A stretch of 36,787 nt of DNA, taken from positions 1 through 36,787 of the forward strand of contig WFWY01000013.1 in the NCBI GenBank assembly GCA_015490895.1. The letters run 5' to 3'. The stretch is from Thiotrichaceae bacterium (GTDB lineage: Bacteria; Pseudomonadota; Gammaproteobacteria; Thiotrichales; Thiotrichaceae). The notes below the pieces were generated by a model. That model saw only the letters and a program-made list of their open reading frames with translations, had not been told where the DNA came from and did no database searches. Made by a program: the position numbers and the translations under genes. Shown piece by piece: positions 7,162 to 14,478 of this stretch (the first letter of the stretch is position 1; each line of letters opens with the position of its first letter).

Positions 7162-8250
7162 TCAGGGAATAGCATTGGGGTAAGAACCCAGTACTTTTAA
7201 CAGGTCAGCTTGCTGCTCCAGCTCCTGCAATGCTTCACGTACAGGCTTGTCTTCAGCATGGCCCTTAATATCAAGGAAAAAAACATAATCCCAGTTACTG
7301 TTACGGGAGGGGCGAGATTCGATTCTGCTCATATCCAGGCCGTGATTTGCCAGTGGTTTAAGCAAATTAAATAAAGAGCCTGGCTCATTTTTGGCAGAAA
7401 TCATTAATGAGGTTTTGTCACGCCCGCTGGGGGGAACCTGCTGGTCACCAATAACCATAAAGCGCGTTGTATTATTGGCCATATCTTCAATATGTTTCTG
7501 GCGAACCGGCAAGGCATAGATTTCTGCTGCTGCGGTGCCGGCTATCGCCGCAGAGGTGTCATCCTCGCTTGCCATGCGGGCGGCTTCGGCATTGCTGGAG
7601 ACGGGGATGAGCCGGGCATGAGGTAGATGCCGGGAAAGCCAGTTTTTACATTGTAACAAGGATTGCTGGTGAGAGTAGATACGCTCAATAGTTTGCCAGT
7701 CTTCTTTTAGTGACATCAGGTTTTGATGGATGGGAAGCTGCACTTCGCCACAGATTTTTAAGCGTGAATTAATGAACATGTCCAGTGTGTGAGTGATGAC
7801 GCCACCCGTGGAGTTTTCGATAGGGATGATGCCATAGTGAGCACGTCCGGTATCAACCTCCTGAAAGACCTGGTTAATGGACTCTTGCGGCAGGCTGATC
7901 ACCCAGTTGCCAAAGTGCTTATTGACAGCGCTCTGGGTAAATGTGCCTTCAGGTCCAAGGTAGGCAACTTTCAGACATTCTTCCAGCGCCAGGCAGGAGG
8001 AGATGATATCGCGGTATATTTTGGTGATATGTTCATCCTTTAAGGGGCCGGAGTTATTTGCAACCATTCTCCTGAGGATCTGTGCCTCTCGCTCGGGACG
8101 GTAGAAACATACAGATTCTGTATCTTTACTGCTTGCACGCTTGGCAATAGCGACTTCTTCGGCGCAACGCGCCCGTTCGTTGAGTCGTTGTAGCACTTCA
8201 GTATCCAGTGCATCAATGCGTTGGCGTAATTGCAACAGTTTATCCGTCAT
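7162..8250 (-). CDS. pheA: bifunctional chorismate mutase / prephenate dehydratase (P-protein)
   Basis: This 362-residue cytoplasmic enzyme converts chorismate to prephenate and then to phenylpyruvate, committing carbon to phenylalanine. Residues about 3-90 are an AroQ chorismate mutase (LRQRIDALDTEVLQRLNERA, YRPEREAQILRR). Residues about 97-275 are prephenate dehydratase (VAYLGPEGTFTQSA, IPIENSTGG, NNTTRFMVIG). About 285-360 is an ACT regulatory domain (SLMISAKNEPGSLFNLLKPL, ESRPSRNSNWDYVFFLD), implying phenylalanine feedback. The ATG at 8250 is chosen because MTDKLLQLRQRID is the usual P-protein start; a longer frame to 8334 runs into the upstream gene. It overlaps the thioredoxin-HEAT stop by 11 bases. 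Its own terminator may be the hairpin about 170 bases downstream. Confidence 0.95.
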   Translation of the reverse strand: MTDKLLQLRQRIDALDTEVLQRLNERARCAEEVAIAKRASSKDTESVCFYRPEREAQILRRMVANNSGPLKDEHITKIYRDIISSCLALEECLKVAYLGPEGTFTQSAVNKHFGNWVISLPQESINQVFQEVDTGRAHYGIIPIENSTGGVITHTLDMFINSRLKICGEVQLPIHQNLMSLKEDWQTIERIYSHQQSLLQCKNWLSRHLPHARLIPVSSNAEAARMASEDDTSAAIAGTAAAEIYALPVRQKHIEDMANNTTRFMVIGDQQVPPSGRDKTSLMISAKNEPGSLFNLLKPLANHGLDMSRIESRPSRNSNWDYVFFLDIKGHAEDKPVREALQELEQQADLLKVLGSYPNAIP

Positions 8251-8914
8251 GGTTGTCTTCCAGTGTCTGGGCTGTGGACAGTGCTTGTAAACTTTCTGCA
8301 GCGACTTCACGAACCTCGGCATCTTCATCGTCAAGGCGATGCTGTACTACGGGGATAGCCTGCTTGCTTTGGGTAAGTCCCAGGTAATGCAAGGCATCGG
8401 CGCGAATACGCGGGTCGTTATGCTCGGTGAGTTGAGTGAGGGCGGGGATCTGTTGCTGAAGCAACGGAGTGGCGGCGAATTCCTCCATAATAACGCCAAT
8501 GCCGATACGTGTACTCAATACGGTTGCAGGGTCTCCCAATAGCTCCAGAATGACAGAAATAGCGCTGTTGTCTCGCTGAAGCTGTTCAATCACCTTCGAC
8601 ACCTTGCCATTAGAGAGCAGAAAATCAAATTCTCCGGCACGTGAGGAGTCTCTGGCTGACCACTGGATGCGCTGTCGAAAAGCTTCTATGTCCTGGGCGC
8701 CGGTCAGGACATAAGTGCCAATCTTTACCCAGGGTACAGAGCGAGCTCCCAGAGACCGGGCTTCTTCCGGGTGCTGTTCCATATTGGTGATTTGCAAGCG
8801 CCCAAGCTCTCCCGACTTGACCAGATCGGTCAGCTGTTTGAGTACACCTGGACAATGCGGACAGTGAGTACCCAGCAACATAATGGCATCAGGAGGGGTA
8901 TGAGGAACGGTCAC
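8240..8914 (-). CDS. thioredoxin-fold / HEAT-repeat fusion protein
   Basis: This is a 224-residue protein without a signal peptide. Residues about 8-85 look like a thioredoxin/glutaredoxin fold with a redox motif CPHC at 18-21 and a cis-proline region SVPW around 60, followed by VLTGAQ. Residues about 120-215 contain HEAT-type helical repeats (NDPRIRADALHYLGLTQSKQ, DDEDAEVREVAAESLQALS). A cytoplasmic thiol-disulfide role on a bound partner is a reasonable inference; the partner is unknown. It overlaps bamE by four bases upstream and pheA by 11 bases downstream, so the three are one transcription unit despite unrelated functions. Confidence 0.8.
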   Translation of the reverse strand: MTVPHTPPDAIMLLGTHCPHCPGVLKQLTDLVKSGELGRLQITNMEQHPEEARSLGARSVPWVKIGTYVLTGAQDIEAFRQRIQWSARDSSRAGEFDFLLSNGKVSKVIEQLQRDNSAISVILELLGDPATVLSTRIGIGVIMEEFAATPLLQQQIPALTQLTEHNDPRIRADALHYLGLTQSKQAIPVVQHRLDDEDAEVREVAAESLQALSTAQTLEDNHDG

Positions 8915-9216
8915 TTTTTTATTTGTGTCAATTTGTTGTTGTCGAAGAATAACACCAGGTCTTTGCGTTCTTTTTCCTTACCCGCCTGGCGTAAATAAAA
9001 GACGTAATCCCAACGGTTTGCCTGAAAGCTGTCACGGAGCAGAGGTGTTCCCAGCAACGCGATTACTTCGGCTTTACTCATGCCGGGTTTTAACTTGGCA
9101 ATCGCCTCTGGCGGCACTGCGTTACCCTGCTGAATTTCAAGTTTGTAACTGCTGCAATTGCCAAGTGTAAAGGCAAGCGTGAGCAACAACAGGATGCGAT
9201 ATATGTTTTTCATCAT
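8911..9216 (-). CDS. bamE: outer membrane protein assembly factor BamE (SmpA/OmlA lipoprotein)
   Basis: This 101-residue lipoprotein is the small BamE subunit of the BAM complex that inserts beta-barrel proteins into the outer membrane. A hydrophobic signal (residues 6-20) ends at Cys21 in LGNC; Asn at -1 is unusual for a lipobox. The mature part has the SmpA/OmlA core KLKPGMSKAEVIALLGTPLL and WDYVFYL followed by LVLFFDNNKLTQIK. Two ATG codons (9216 and 9213) are adjacent, so the exact start is ambiguous by one residue. It is the first gene of the bamE / thioredoxin-HEAT / pheA unit and is divergent from rpsU. A TATAAT-like element lies shortly upstream on the minus strand. Confidence 0.9.
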   Translation of the reverse strand: MMKNIYRILLLLTLAFTLGNCSSYKLEIQQGNAVPPEAIAKLKPGMSKAEVIALLGTPLLRDSFQANRWDYVFYLRQAGKEKERKDLVLFFDNNKLTQIKK

Positions 9217-9317
9217 GTTTACGCTATTTCTAAGGAAGTTTTATTATAAATAAGGGAACGATAATAGACCAGTTAGTGCTTGCAAAGCTAGTATCTCCTG
9301 TTAAAAACGGGAAATGC

Positions 9318-9390
9318 AGGGAGAACTTTGATCAAGTTCCAATCGTTTTCCTGAGGCTGAAATATCGCCATTTTTTCGCTATAAAAGTGG
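9318..9390. repeat. half copy of the MITE-like repeat (copy B)
   Basis: From 9330 to 9389 the sequence matches positions 6-65 of copy A without gaps, at about 54 of 60 bases. It includes the block ctgaggctgaaatatcgcca. The tip agggagaactttgatcaag (9318-9336) corresponds to the family's terminal repeat. The matching right arm is not recognisable: similarity fades after about 9415, where rpsU promoter sequence follows. It is therefore an eroded or truncated copy between bamE and rpsU. Confidence 0.65.
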
Positions 9391-9468
9391 TCAATGAAGA
9401 GTTAAGGGGAGGCCTGCTAACACCGTTATCAAGGATTTGGAGTATTAGATTATTAGTCGTCATTATTG

Positions 9469-9497
9469 TTTACTGTATTAATAATAAGGAGTATAAT
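9469..9497 (+). promoter_or_regulatory. sigma-70-type promoter of rpsU
   Basis: TTTACT (9469-9474) and a perfect TATAAT (9492-9497) are separated by 17 bases. Transcription should start near 9504, giving a leader of about 30 bases before the rpsU ATG at 9535. The leader has no strong Shine-Dalgarno sequence. Confidence 0.7.
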
Positions 9498-9534
9498 CCC
9501 GCGCTCCATAAAAAATGTTGAGTTACTATATCGT

Positions 9535-9750
9535 ATGCCAAGTGTAAAAGTAAGAGAAAATGAGCCGTTCGAAATCGCTTTACGCCGTTTCAAACGTGCG
9601 TGCGAGAAAGCAGGTGTTGTTGCTGAGGCCAGAGCACGCGAGTTTTATGAAAAGCCTACATCTGTGCGTAAAAGAGAACGTGCCGCAGCTATCAAGCGTA
9701 ATTACAAGAAAGTACAGCGCGAACTCAATCGCCGTGTACGTCTGTATTAA
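9535..9750 (+). CDS. rpsU: 30S ribosomal protein S21
   Basis: This is the 71-residue ribosomal protein bS21, a small-subunit protein that helps 30S particles engage mRNA. The sequence is canonical: [40 protein letters not shown] and a very basic C-terminus ending RRVRLY. The ATG at 9535 gives the standard length; a longer open frame from 9466 is spurious because it would start upstream of the mapped -10 box. No clear Shine-Dalgarno precedes it, which is of interest since S21 itself supports Shine-Dalgarno-dependent initiation. yqeY begins 24 bases downstream. Confidence 0.97.
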   Translation: MPSVKVRENEPFEIALRRFKRACEKAGVVAEARAREFYEKPTSVRKRERAAAIKRNYKKVQRELNRRVRLY

Positions 9751-9774
9751 ACAGCTACACCTGCACCTGCCTCA

Positions 9775-10224
9775 ATGAGCACCTCCCTGAAAGAACGCAT
9801 CATTGCTGATATGAAATCAGCCATGCGGGACAAGAACAAAGAGCGTCTGCAAACGGTTCGCCTGATATTAGCTGCCATCAAGCAAGCTGAAGTGGATACT
9901 CGCAAGGTTCTGGATGATGCTGCTGTCTCCATGATCCTGGATAAGCTGGTCAAACAACGACGTGACTCCATTAGCCAGTATGATGGAGCAGGGCGTACTG
10001 ATCTTGCTGATCAGGAGCGTGCTGAAATGGCAGTTATTCAGGAATATTTGCCAGAGCAACTCAGTGATGCAGAAATTGAGGCACTTATCTCTGAGGCATT
10101 AGTGGCAACAGGTGCCTCTGGCATGAAGGATATGGGCAAAGTCATGAGTATGATTAAGCCCAGGGCGCAGGGTCGTGCCGATATGGGAAAAATAAGTGCT
10201 TTGATCAAATCTCGTTTGTTATAG
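9775..10224 (+). CDS. yqeY: GatB/YqeY domain-containing protein
   Basis: This 149-residue YqeY-family protein is related to the C-terminal tRNA-binding tail domain of GatB, the amidotransferase subunit. Its stand-alone function is not established. Typical blocks are ERLQTVRLILAAIKQAEVD, QRRDSISQY, EYLPEQLSDAEIEALISEA and MGKVMSMIKPRAQGRADMGK. The length is normal for the family. The gene follows rpsU at 24 bases, the usual gammaproteobacterial order. Here, however, dnaG and rpoD do not follow; hemE is next, 106 bases downstream. Confidence 0.9.
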   Translation: MSTSLKERIIADMKSAMRDKNKERLQTVRLILAAIKQAEVDTRKVLDDAAVSMILDKLVKQRRDSISQYDGAGRTDLADQERAEMAVIQEYLPEQLSDAEIEALISEALVATGASGMKDMGKVMSMIKPRAQGRADMGKISALIKSRLL

Positions 10225-10330
10225 TATCCTGTCTTATTTGTTACTGGTTTGTCTGATTGCTCTTGTATGCGTTCAATGTTAGCAGAGCGTGTTACCCATC
10301 CCTTGTTATCACTCAATGTAGAACAGCTTA

Positions 10331-11380
10331 GTGTCTGAACTTAAAAATGATCGCTTCCTGAGAGCGTTACTCAAAGAGCCTGTTGATAAGACTCCTGTCT
10401 GGATTATGCGTCAGGCAGGTCGTTATTTACCTGAATACCGGGCCACCCGTGCCAGGGCTGGCAGTTTTATGGATTTGTGTGAGAACCCTGAGTTGGCCTG
10501 CGAAGTGACCCTGCAACCATTACAACGGTTTGATCTGGATGCTGCTATCTTATTTTCAGATATTCTGACTATTCCTGATGCGATGGGGCTGGGCTTGTAT
10601 TTCTCTGAAGGTGAAGGCCCCCGTTTCAAGCACCCGGTCACTTCTGCGGCACAAGTCGCTGCCCTGGGTGTTCCTGATCCGGAAGAATCATTGCGCTATG
10701 TTATGGATGCGGTAAGAACGATCCGTCGGGAACTAGATGGGCGTGTTCCCCTGATTGGCTTTTCGGGTAGCCCCTGGACCTTGGCTACCTATATGGTGGA
10801 AGGGGGTTCCAGCAAGGATTTTGGTAAAGTCAAGGGTATGCTATATAGCGACCCGACAACCCTTCATCTTTTACTTGCAAAGCTTGCCGAGAGTGTTACG
10901 CATTATCTCAATGCACAAATCCGGGCAGGAGCCCAGGCAGTTATGATTTTCGACACCTGGGGCGGTAGCCTGGCTCCGCAGGCATATCGAGACTATTCCC
11001 TGAATTACATGAGCCAGATTATTGAAGGGTTGCAGCGAGAAGCACAGGGACGCAAGGTGCCCGTTGTATTGTTTACGAAAGGGGGAGCTCAGTGGTTAGA
11101 AAATATGGCTGAAACTGGTTGTGACGCACTGGGTCTGGACTGGACAATCAATATCGGAGAGGCACGACAGCGCGTCGGTGACAAGGTGGCCCTACAGGGT
11201 AATATGGATCCTTGTGTGTTGTACTCAGACCCGGAAACTATTCGTACACAGGTGCAGCAAATTATAAGGGATTTTGGTGAAGGTTCCGGGCATGTCTTTA
11301 ATTTGGGTCATGGCATACATCAGCATATTGACCCTGAAAATGTCAAGGTACTGGTTGATGCAGTACATGAATTCAGTTAG
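10331..11380 (+). CDS. hemE: uroporphyrinogen decarboxylase
   Basis: This 349-residue cytoplasmic enzyme decarboxylates uroporphyrinogen III to coproporphyrinogen III in heme synthesis. Conserved blocks include [16 protein letters not shown] at the N-terminus, [44 protein letters not shown] and [16 protein letters not shown]. The start is the GTG at 10331; no in-frame ATG gives a better N-terminus. The Shine-Dalgarno is weak. The stop codon TAG (11378-11380) lies at the left edge of MITE-like copy C, and the C-terminus stops at VDAVHEFS, a little earlier than many homologues. The insertion may therefore have trimmed the end of the protein. Confidence 0.96.
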   Translation: MSELKNDRFLRALLKEPVDKTPVWIMRQAGRYLPEYRATRARAGSFMDLCENPELACEVTLQPLQRFDLDAAILFSDILTIPDAMGLGLYFSEGEGPRFKHPVTSAAQVAALGVPDPEESLRYVMDAVRTIRRELDGRVPLIGFSGSPWTLATYMVEGGSSKDFGKVKGMLYSDPTTLHLLLAKLAESVTHYLNAQIRAGAQAVMIFDTWGGSLAPQAYRDYSLNYMSQIIEGLQREAQGRKVPVVLFTKGGAQWLENMAETGCDALGLDWTINIGEARQRVGDKVALQGNMDPCVLYSDPETIRTQVQQIIRDFGEGSGHVFNLGHGIHQHIDPENVKVLVDAVHEFS

Positions 11381-11529
11381 GGGTTTGATCAAGTCGTGAG
11401 AGTCAGGAATCGCTCATTTTATAAGTTAAAAACGTAATGACTCAGCGTAATGATACGCTGAGTAGTTACGTAAAAACTAACAATTCTATCTATCGAGAAA
11501 CTCCACTCAGACTTTATCAGAAGTCTCCT
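11380..11529. repeat. MITE-like palindromic repeat, copy C
   Basis: This is a 150-bp element with imperfect terminal inverted repeats (GGGGTTTGATCAAGTC at the left; GACTTTATCAGAAGTCTCCT at the right) flanked by TA at 11378-11379 and 11530-11531. The core holds a perfect 10-bp stem, ACTCAGCGTA at 11440-11449 with TACGCTGAGT at 11454-11463. Its right arm, read on the minus strand, matches the left arm of copy D closely (AAGTCTGAGTGGA, TTTCTCGA, GATAGAATTGTT). Its left arm resembles copy D's right arm (AAGTCGTGAG, AATCGC). It carries no coding capacity. The core stem may also act as the hemE transcript end, although no T-tract follows. Confidence 0.75.
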
Positions 11530-11562
11530 TAGCCGAATCTAGGCTGTGCTGTATGGGGTGGG

Positions 11563-12588
11563 TTATGATTGTGTAAGTACCGAGATAATCTCCTCATAAC
11601 CTTTTTGGGTATCAACGGGTTTGAAACTCGCTTCTTGTGGTTGAAAAATACCAAGTTGACTGATTTTACTGCGTTGAATATGCTGCTTTTGCGCGAACCG
11701 GTCGATGACCGCTGCGTGACCTTTATTGATCTGTTTTTTCTGGCTGCTTAGAGTGGTGACAGGTTTTCCGGTAATGACAGCTTCACTGACCATGGATGTG
11801 CTGTCTTCGGTACAGAAAATTCTTTCAGCTACACCTAAATACCCTTGCATGATCTTTTCCGGTTTGCTATTAAAATACACCGCATGGGCAACCTCTTTTT
11901 GATGCTGTAACAGGGTGGATAAATAGGCTTCGTGAGTCGGGTCTGTTCTGCGTGATGTTGTGAGTAACCAGCGAATGCGGTATTTTTTTGCCAGTGTGAG
12001 CATACCGTCTGCAAGCTGATGATAATCTCCCTGGGTGAAAGTATAACCCGAGCCTTCCCCTCCTATCAGCATGGCCCATAAGGGGTATTGAGTATCGACT
12101 TGCGTGTGCTGAAGAAAGGTATGCGCCGCTTGTTGTAATGTCTCTCGATTGATCAGGGAAGGAGCGACATCCAATACAATACTGTTATCGACATCCGGCA
12201 TGGGGGTGGTGGTAATAACCGCTGAAAATAACACTGGGGCATGTTTTCTCAAAGAGCCAAGGTATAGGTTTTTGCAACCGTACTGCTGCGCCAGGGCGGC
12301 ATTGAGGCCGCAGGTATTACCGCCAGTAGAAATAATGACACCGGGTATCAAGGAGCGGGCTTGAGAGCTGTTGAAGCGATAAAGCAAAGAAAGCAGAAAG
12401 CCTGGTATTTTAATTTTTTTATTGAGCAAGGCACGTAACAGGTGGTTGGCAAGCTTAATCCGAGGCTTGATTTCGAGAACCTGGTGCCTGATGGGCAGTG
12501 TTTTTTGCAGGTTTTCTAACAAACCCAGTGATTGTGTGTAATGCCCTGGCTTGCCATCACTCAAAATAAGAAGATTGAGCGTGCTCAT
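11563..12588 (-). CDS. ELM1-like (DUF1022, mitochondrial fission ELM1 family) protein
   Basis: This 341-residue member of the bacterial ELM1/DUF1022 family has a GT-B-like fold. Bacterial members sit in lipopolysaccharide or glycan loci but have no proven reaction. Family features are SDGKPGHYTQSLGL at residues 10-23, IISTGGNTCGLNAAL, MLIGGEGSGYTFT, LLTTSRRTDP and CTEDSTSMVSEAVITGKPV. There is no signal peptide. It is the last gene of the minus-strand glycan cluster and overlaps the upstream glycosyltransferase stop by four bases. A second divergent member, 15586-16491, lies in the same cluster. A putative glycosyltransferase role is an inference from fold and context. Confidence 0.82.
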   Translation of the reverse strand: MSTLNLLILSDGKPGHYTQSLGLLENLQKTLPIRHQVLEIKPRIKLANHLLRALLNKKIKIPGFLLSLLYRFNSSQARSLIPGVIISTGGNTCGLNAALAQQYGCKNLYLGSLRKHAPVLFSAVITTTPMPDVDNSIVLDVAPSLINRETLQQAAHTFLQHTQVDTQYPLWAMLIGGEGSGYTFTQGDYHQLADGMLTLAKKYRIRWLLTTSRRTDPTHEAYLSTLLQHQKEVAHAVYFNSKPEKIMQGYLGVAERIFCTEDSTSMVSEAVITGKPVTTLSSQKKQINKGHAAVIDRFAQKQHIQRSKISQLGIFQPQEASFKPVDTQKGYEEIISVLTQS

Positions 12589-13604
12589 GATAAAACCTCT
12601 GTGTAAACCTGTTCTGTTTGTTGCAGCATATGATCGAAAGTCAGGTTACTCTGGGCCCATGCATAGCTTGCAGAATACTGCCTGGAAAAGGTGTCGTAGT
12701 GATCCAGTGCATTGACAAGTACGTGATGGAGTGACTGGGGGTCATTAACAGGGACAACTGATGCAGGAGGGAGTATGCGTTTCATGTCAGCGACATCTGT
12801 TGCAATAACCGGCGTCCTGATTAGCAAGGATTCTGCCATGACATAGGAAAATCCTTCCCGCTCCGACGAGATGATACACAGGTCGGCGGCTGAAAGTATT
12901 TTAATGGCATCGGTACGGTGACCCAGAAAGTGAATGGTGTGCAGATGGAGTCGTGCGGCCTGCTGCTCCAGTGACTTTCTTTCCCTGCCCTCGCCAATAA
13001 TAAGTAAATGCGCCTTGTTAACCCCCTTGAAGGCTTCGATTAGAATATCGAAGCGTTTTACGCTTACCAGTCGGCCTATTGCGACAAATACAGGCGCTTT
13101 TTCTGGGATGTTGAATTGGGAATGCAGCAAACTTCTGGGTAGCTCGTGGTCTGTTACAGGGTGAATACCATTATAAATAACATAGGTTTTTGGGTTGTTC
13201 AGTGTTTGTAGAACTCTTGAAGAAACACCAATAACGGCATCCATTTTTTCATAAGCGGAGAGTGTGCGTTTCATGCTGTGCAGGGTTGCAATGTGGCGTG
13301 TTGTTCTGGGAAGCCAGGGTTTGAGTGTGGCCAGTATGGAGGTGGCCTTATTGGCCTGGGCGTGGACGATATCAGGAGAAATCTCCCGGATTATTTTGAA
13401 CACGCGGTAGAGTAACAGGGGATTGTTGCGGCTTTGGGTCATGTCCAGAGCGTGTGCCGAGACAGCAGTAGCGAAGCGGTGATGATAAACCGGGTGAGCA
13501 ATCGCATGAACCTGATGATGTCGACTCAGGGCATTACAGATCTGGATAAAATGATTTTCCAGTCCACCTTCTTCGTTACCTCCCATCATCAGGCAAAGCT
13601 TCAT
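12585..13604 (-). CDS. GT4-family glycosyltransferase
   Basis: This 339-residue GT-B retaining glycosyltransferase should transfer a sugar from a nucleotide donor at the inner face of the membrane. The N-terminal domain opens with MMGGNEEGGLENHFI, the acceptor-side glycine-rich loop. The C-terminal domain has AIGRLVSVKRFDILIEAF, LLIIGEGRE and the E-x7-E motif in SEREGFSYVMAESLLIRTPV, followed by VIATDVADMKRIL. The specific donor and acceptor cannot be read. Four-base overlaps with the deacetylase gene upstream and the ELM1-like gene downstream indicate translational coupling within a surface-glycan operon. Confidence 0.88.
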   Translation of the reverse strand: MKLCLMMGGNEEGGLENHFIQICNALSRHHQVHAIAHPVYHHRFATAVSAHALDMTQSRNNPLLLYRVFKIIREISPDIVHAQANKATSILATLKPWLPRTTRHIATLHSMKRTLSAYEKMDAVIGVSSRVLQTLNNPKTYVIYNGIHPVTDHELPRSLLHSQFNIPEKAPVFVAIGRLVSVKRFDILIEAFKGVNKAHLLIIGEGRERKSLEQQAARLHLHTIHFLGHRTDAIKILSAADLCIISSEREGFSYVMAESLLIRTPVIATDVADMKRILPPASVVPVNDPQSLHHVLVNALDHYDTFSRQYSASYAWAQSNLTFDHMLQQTEQVYTEVLS

Positions 13605-14431
13605 TTTTTTATTCCTCGCTTGCCTGTTTTCAGTTTGAGTCTGAAGGCATAAAAGTTATCTTTACCGCTAATCGTTATGCGTTTTAGCTGAAAGGGGTCG
13701 GCATTACGTAAATCGCTAATGCCCTTTTCAACGGTTGTGGCACTGGTGTAGCCTGAGCTTTTAACCAGCTTCAGGTCTGTTTCATCATACAGACCAAACG
13801 GATAACAAAAGGCCTCGCAAGGAATGGCAAAGGTCTCTTGTAACTGTTTTCTTGAGTCACTGATTTCCTGTGTTTTACGTATCTCGTCCAGTAGGGGGAG
13901 GTTGTCGTGTGTTAGTGTATGAGAGCCGATCTCAATGAGCCCTGAATGTAATAATTCGTTGATCTGGGTATCTTGCAGTTTGGGTTCGTTGCGTAATTCA
14001 TGGGTGTTGTTTTTTTTCTTCCTTTTACTGGACCATTCACGTTGGTGTCGATCAACAACCAGGTAAATGGTGGCTTTGGCCTGGTATTTTTTTAACAGGG
14101 GCAAAGCATTCGTGAGGTTGTCTTCGTAGCCGTCATCAAAGGTGATGGCGACACTTTTTTCAGGCAGCGAGGATTTGTTCTGGATAAGCTCTGAAAGCGT
14201 ATAAAAAGACCATCCATGATGGTGCAAGAAGCTGAGTTGTTGTTCAAACTGCTGCGGGCTAACCCTTAAGGAGTTAAATTTTGCGCCCTTCACGGGAGGG
14301 CTGATCATGTGATACATCAATATACGTGGGTGGTGATATGGTACCGCCTTTTTCCACCAGGCATAACGATGTGAATAATATACAGCGAGTAACAGAACAA
14401 GGGTGAGTGTGGCAGCCATACCTAAAAACAA
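13601..14431 (-). CDS. membrane-anchored polysaccharide deacetylase family protein
   Basis: This 276-residue CE4 (NodB-type) deacetylase homologue has one N-terminal membrane segment (about residues 3-20), placing the domain outside the cytoplasm. Metal and catalytic motifs are present: AITFDDGYEDN (motif 1, with the Asp pair), SHTLTHDNLP (motif 2, two His) and CYPFGLYDETD (motif 3 region). Family enzymes remove N- or O-acetyl groups from glycans such as poly-GlcNAc or LPS sugars. An unusual basic stretch, WSSKRKKKNNTHELRN, interrupts the region before motif 2. It overlaps the downstream glycosyltransferase by four bases and starts 47 bases after the upstream one. Confidence 0.88.
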   Translation of the reverse strand: MFLGMAATLTLVLLLAVYYSHRYAWWKKAVPYHHPRILMYHMISPPVKGAKFNSLRVSPQQFEQQLSFLHHHGWSFYTLSELIQNKSSLPEKSVAITFDDGYEDNLTNALPLLKKYQAKATIYLVVDRHQREWSSKRKKKNNTHELRNEPKLQDTQINELLHSGLIEIGSHTLTHDNLPLLDEIRKTQEISDSRKQLQETFAIPCEAFCYPFGLYDETDLKLVKSSGYTSATTVEKGISDLRNADPFQLKRITISGKDNFYAFRLKLKTGKRGIKK

Positions 14432-14478
14432 GCTCCTACTGTGGAGGAAGTGATGGTCTATAGTAATACTTCTCCCGG

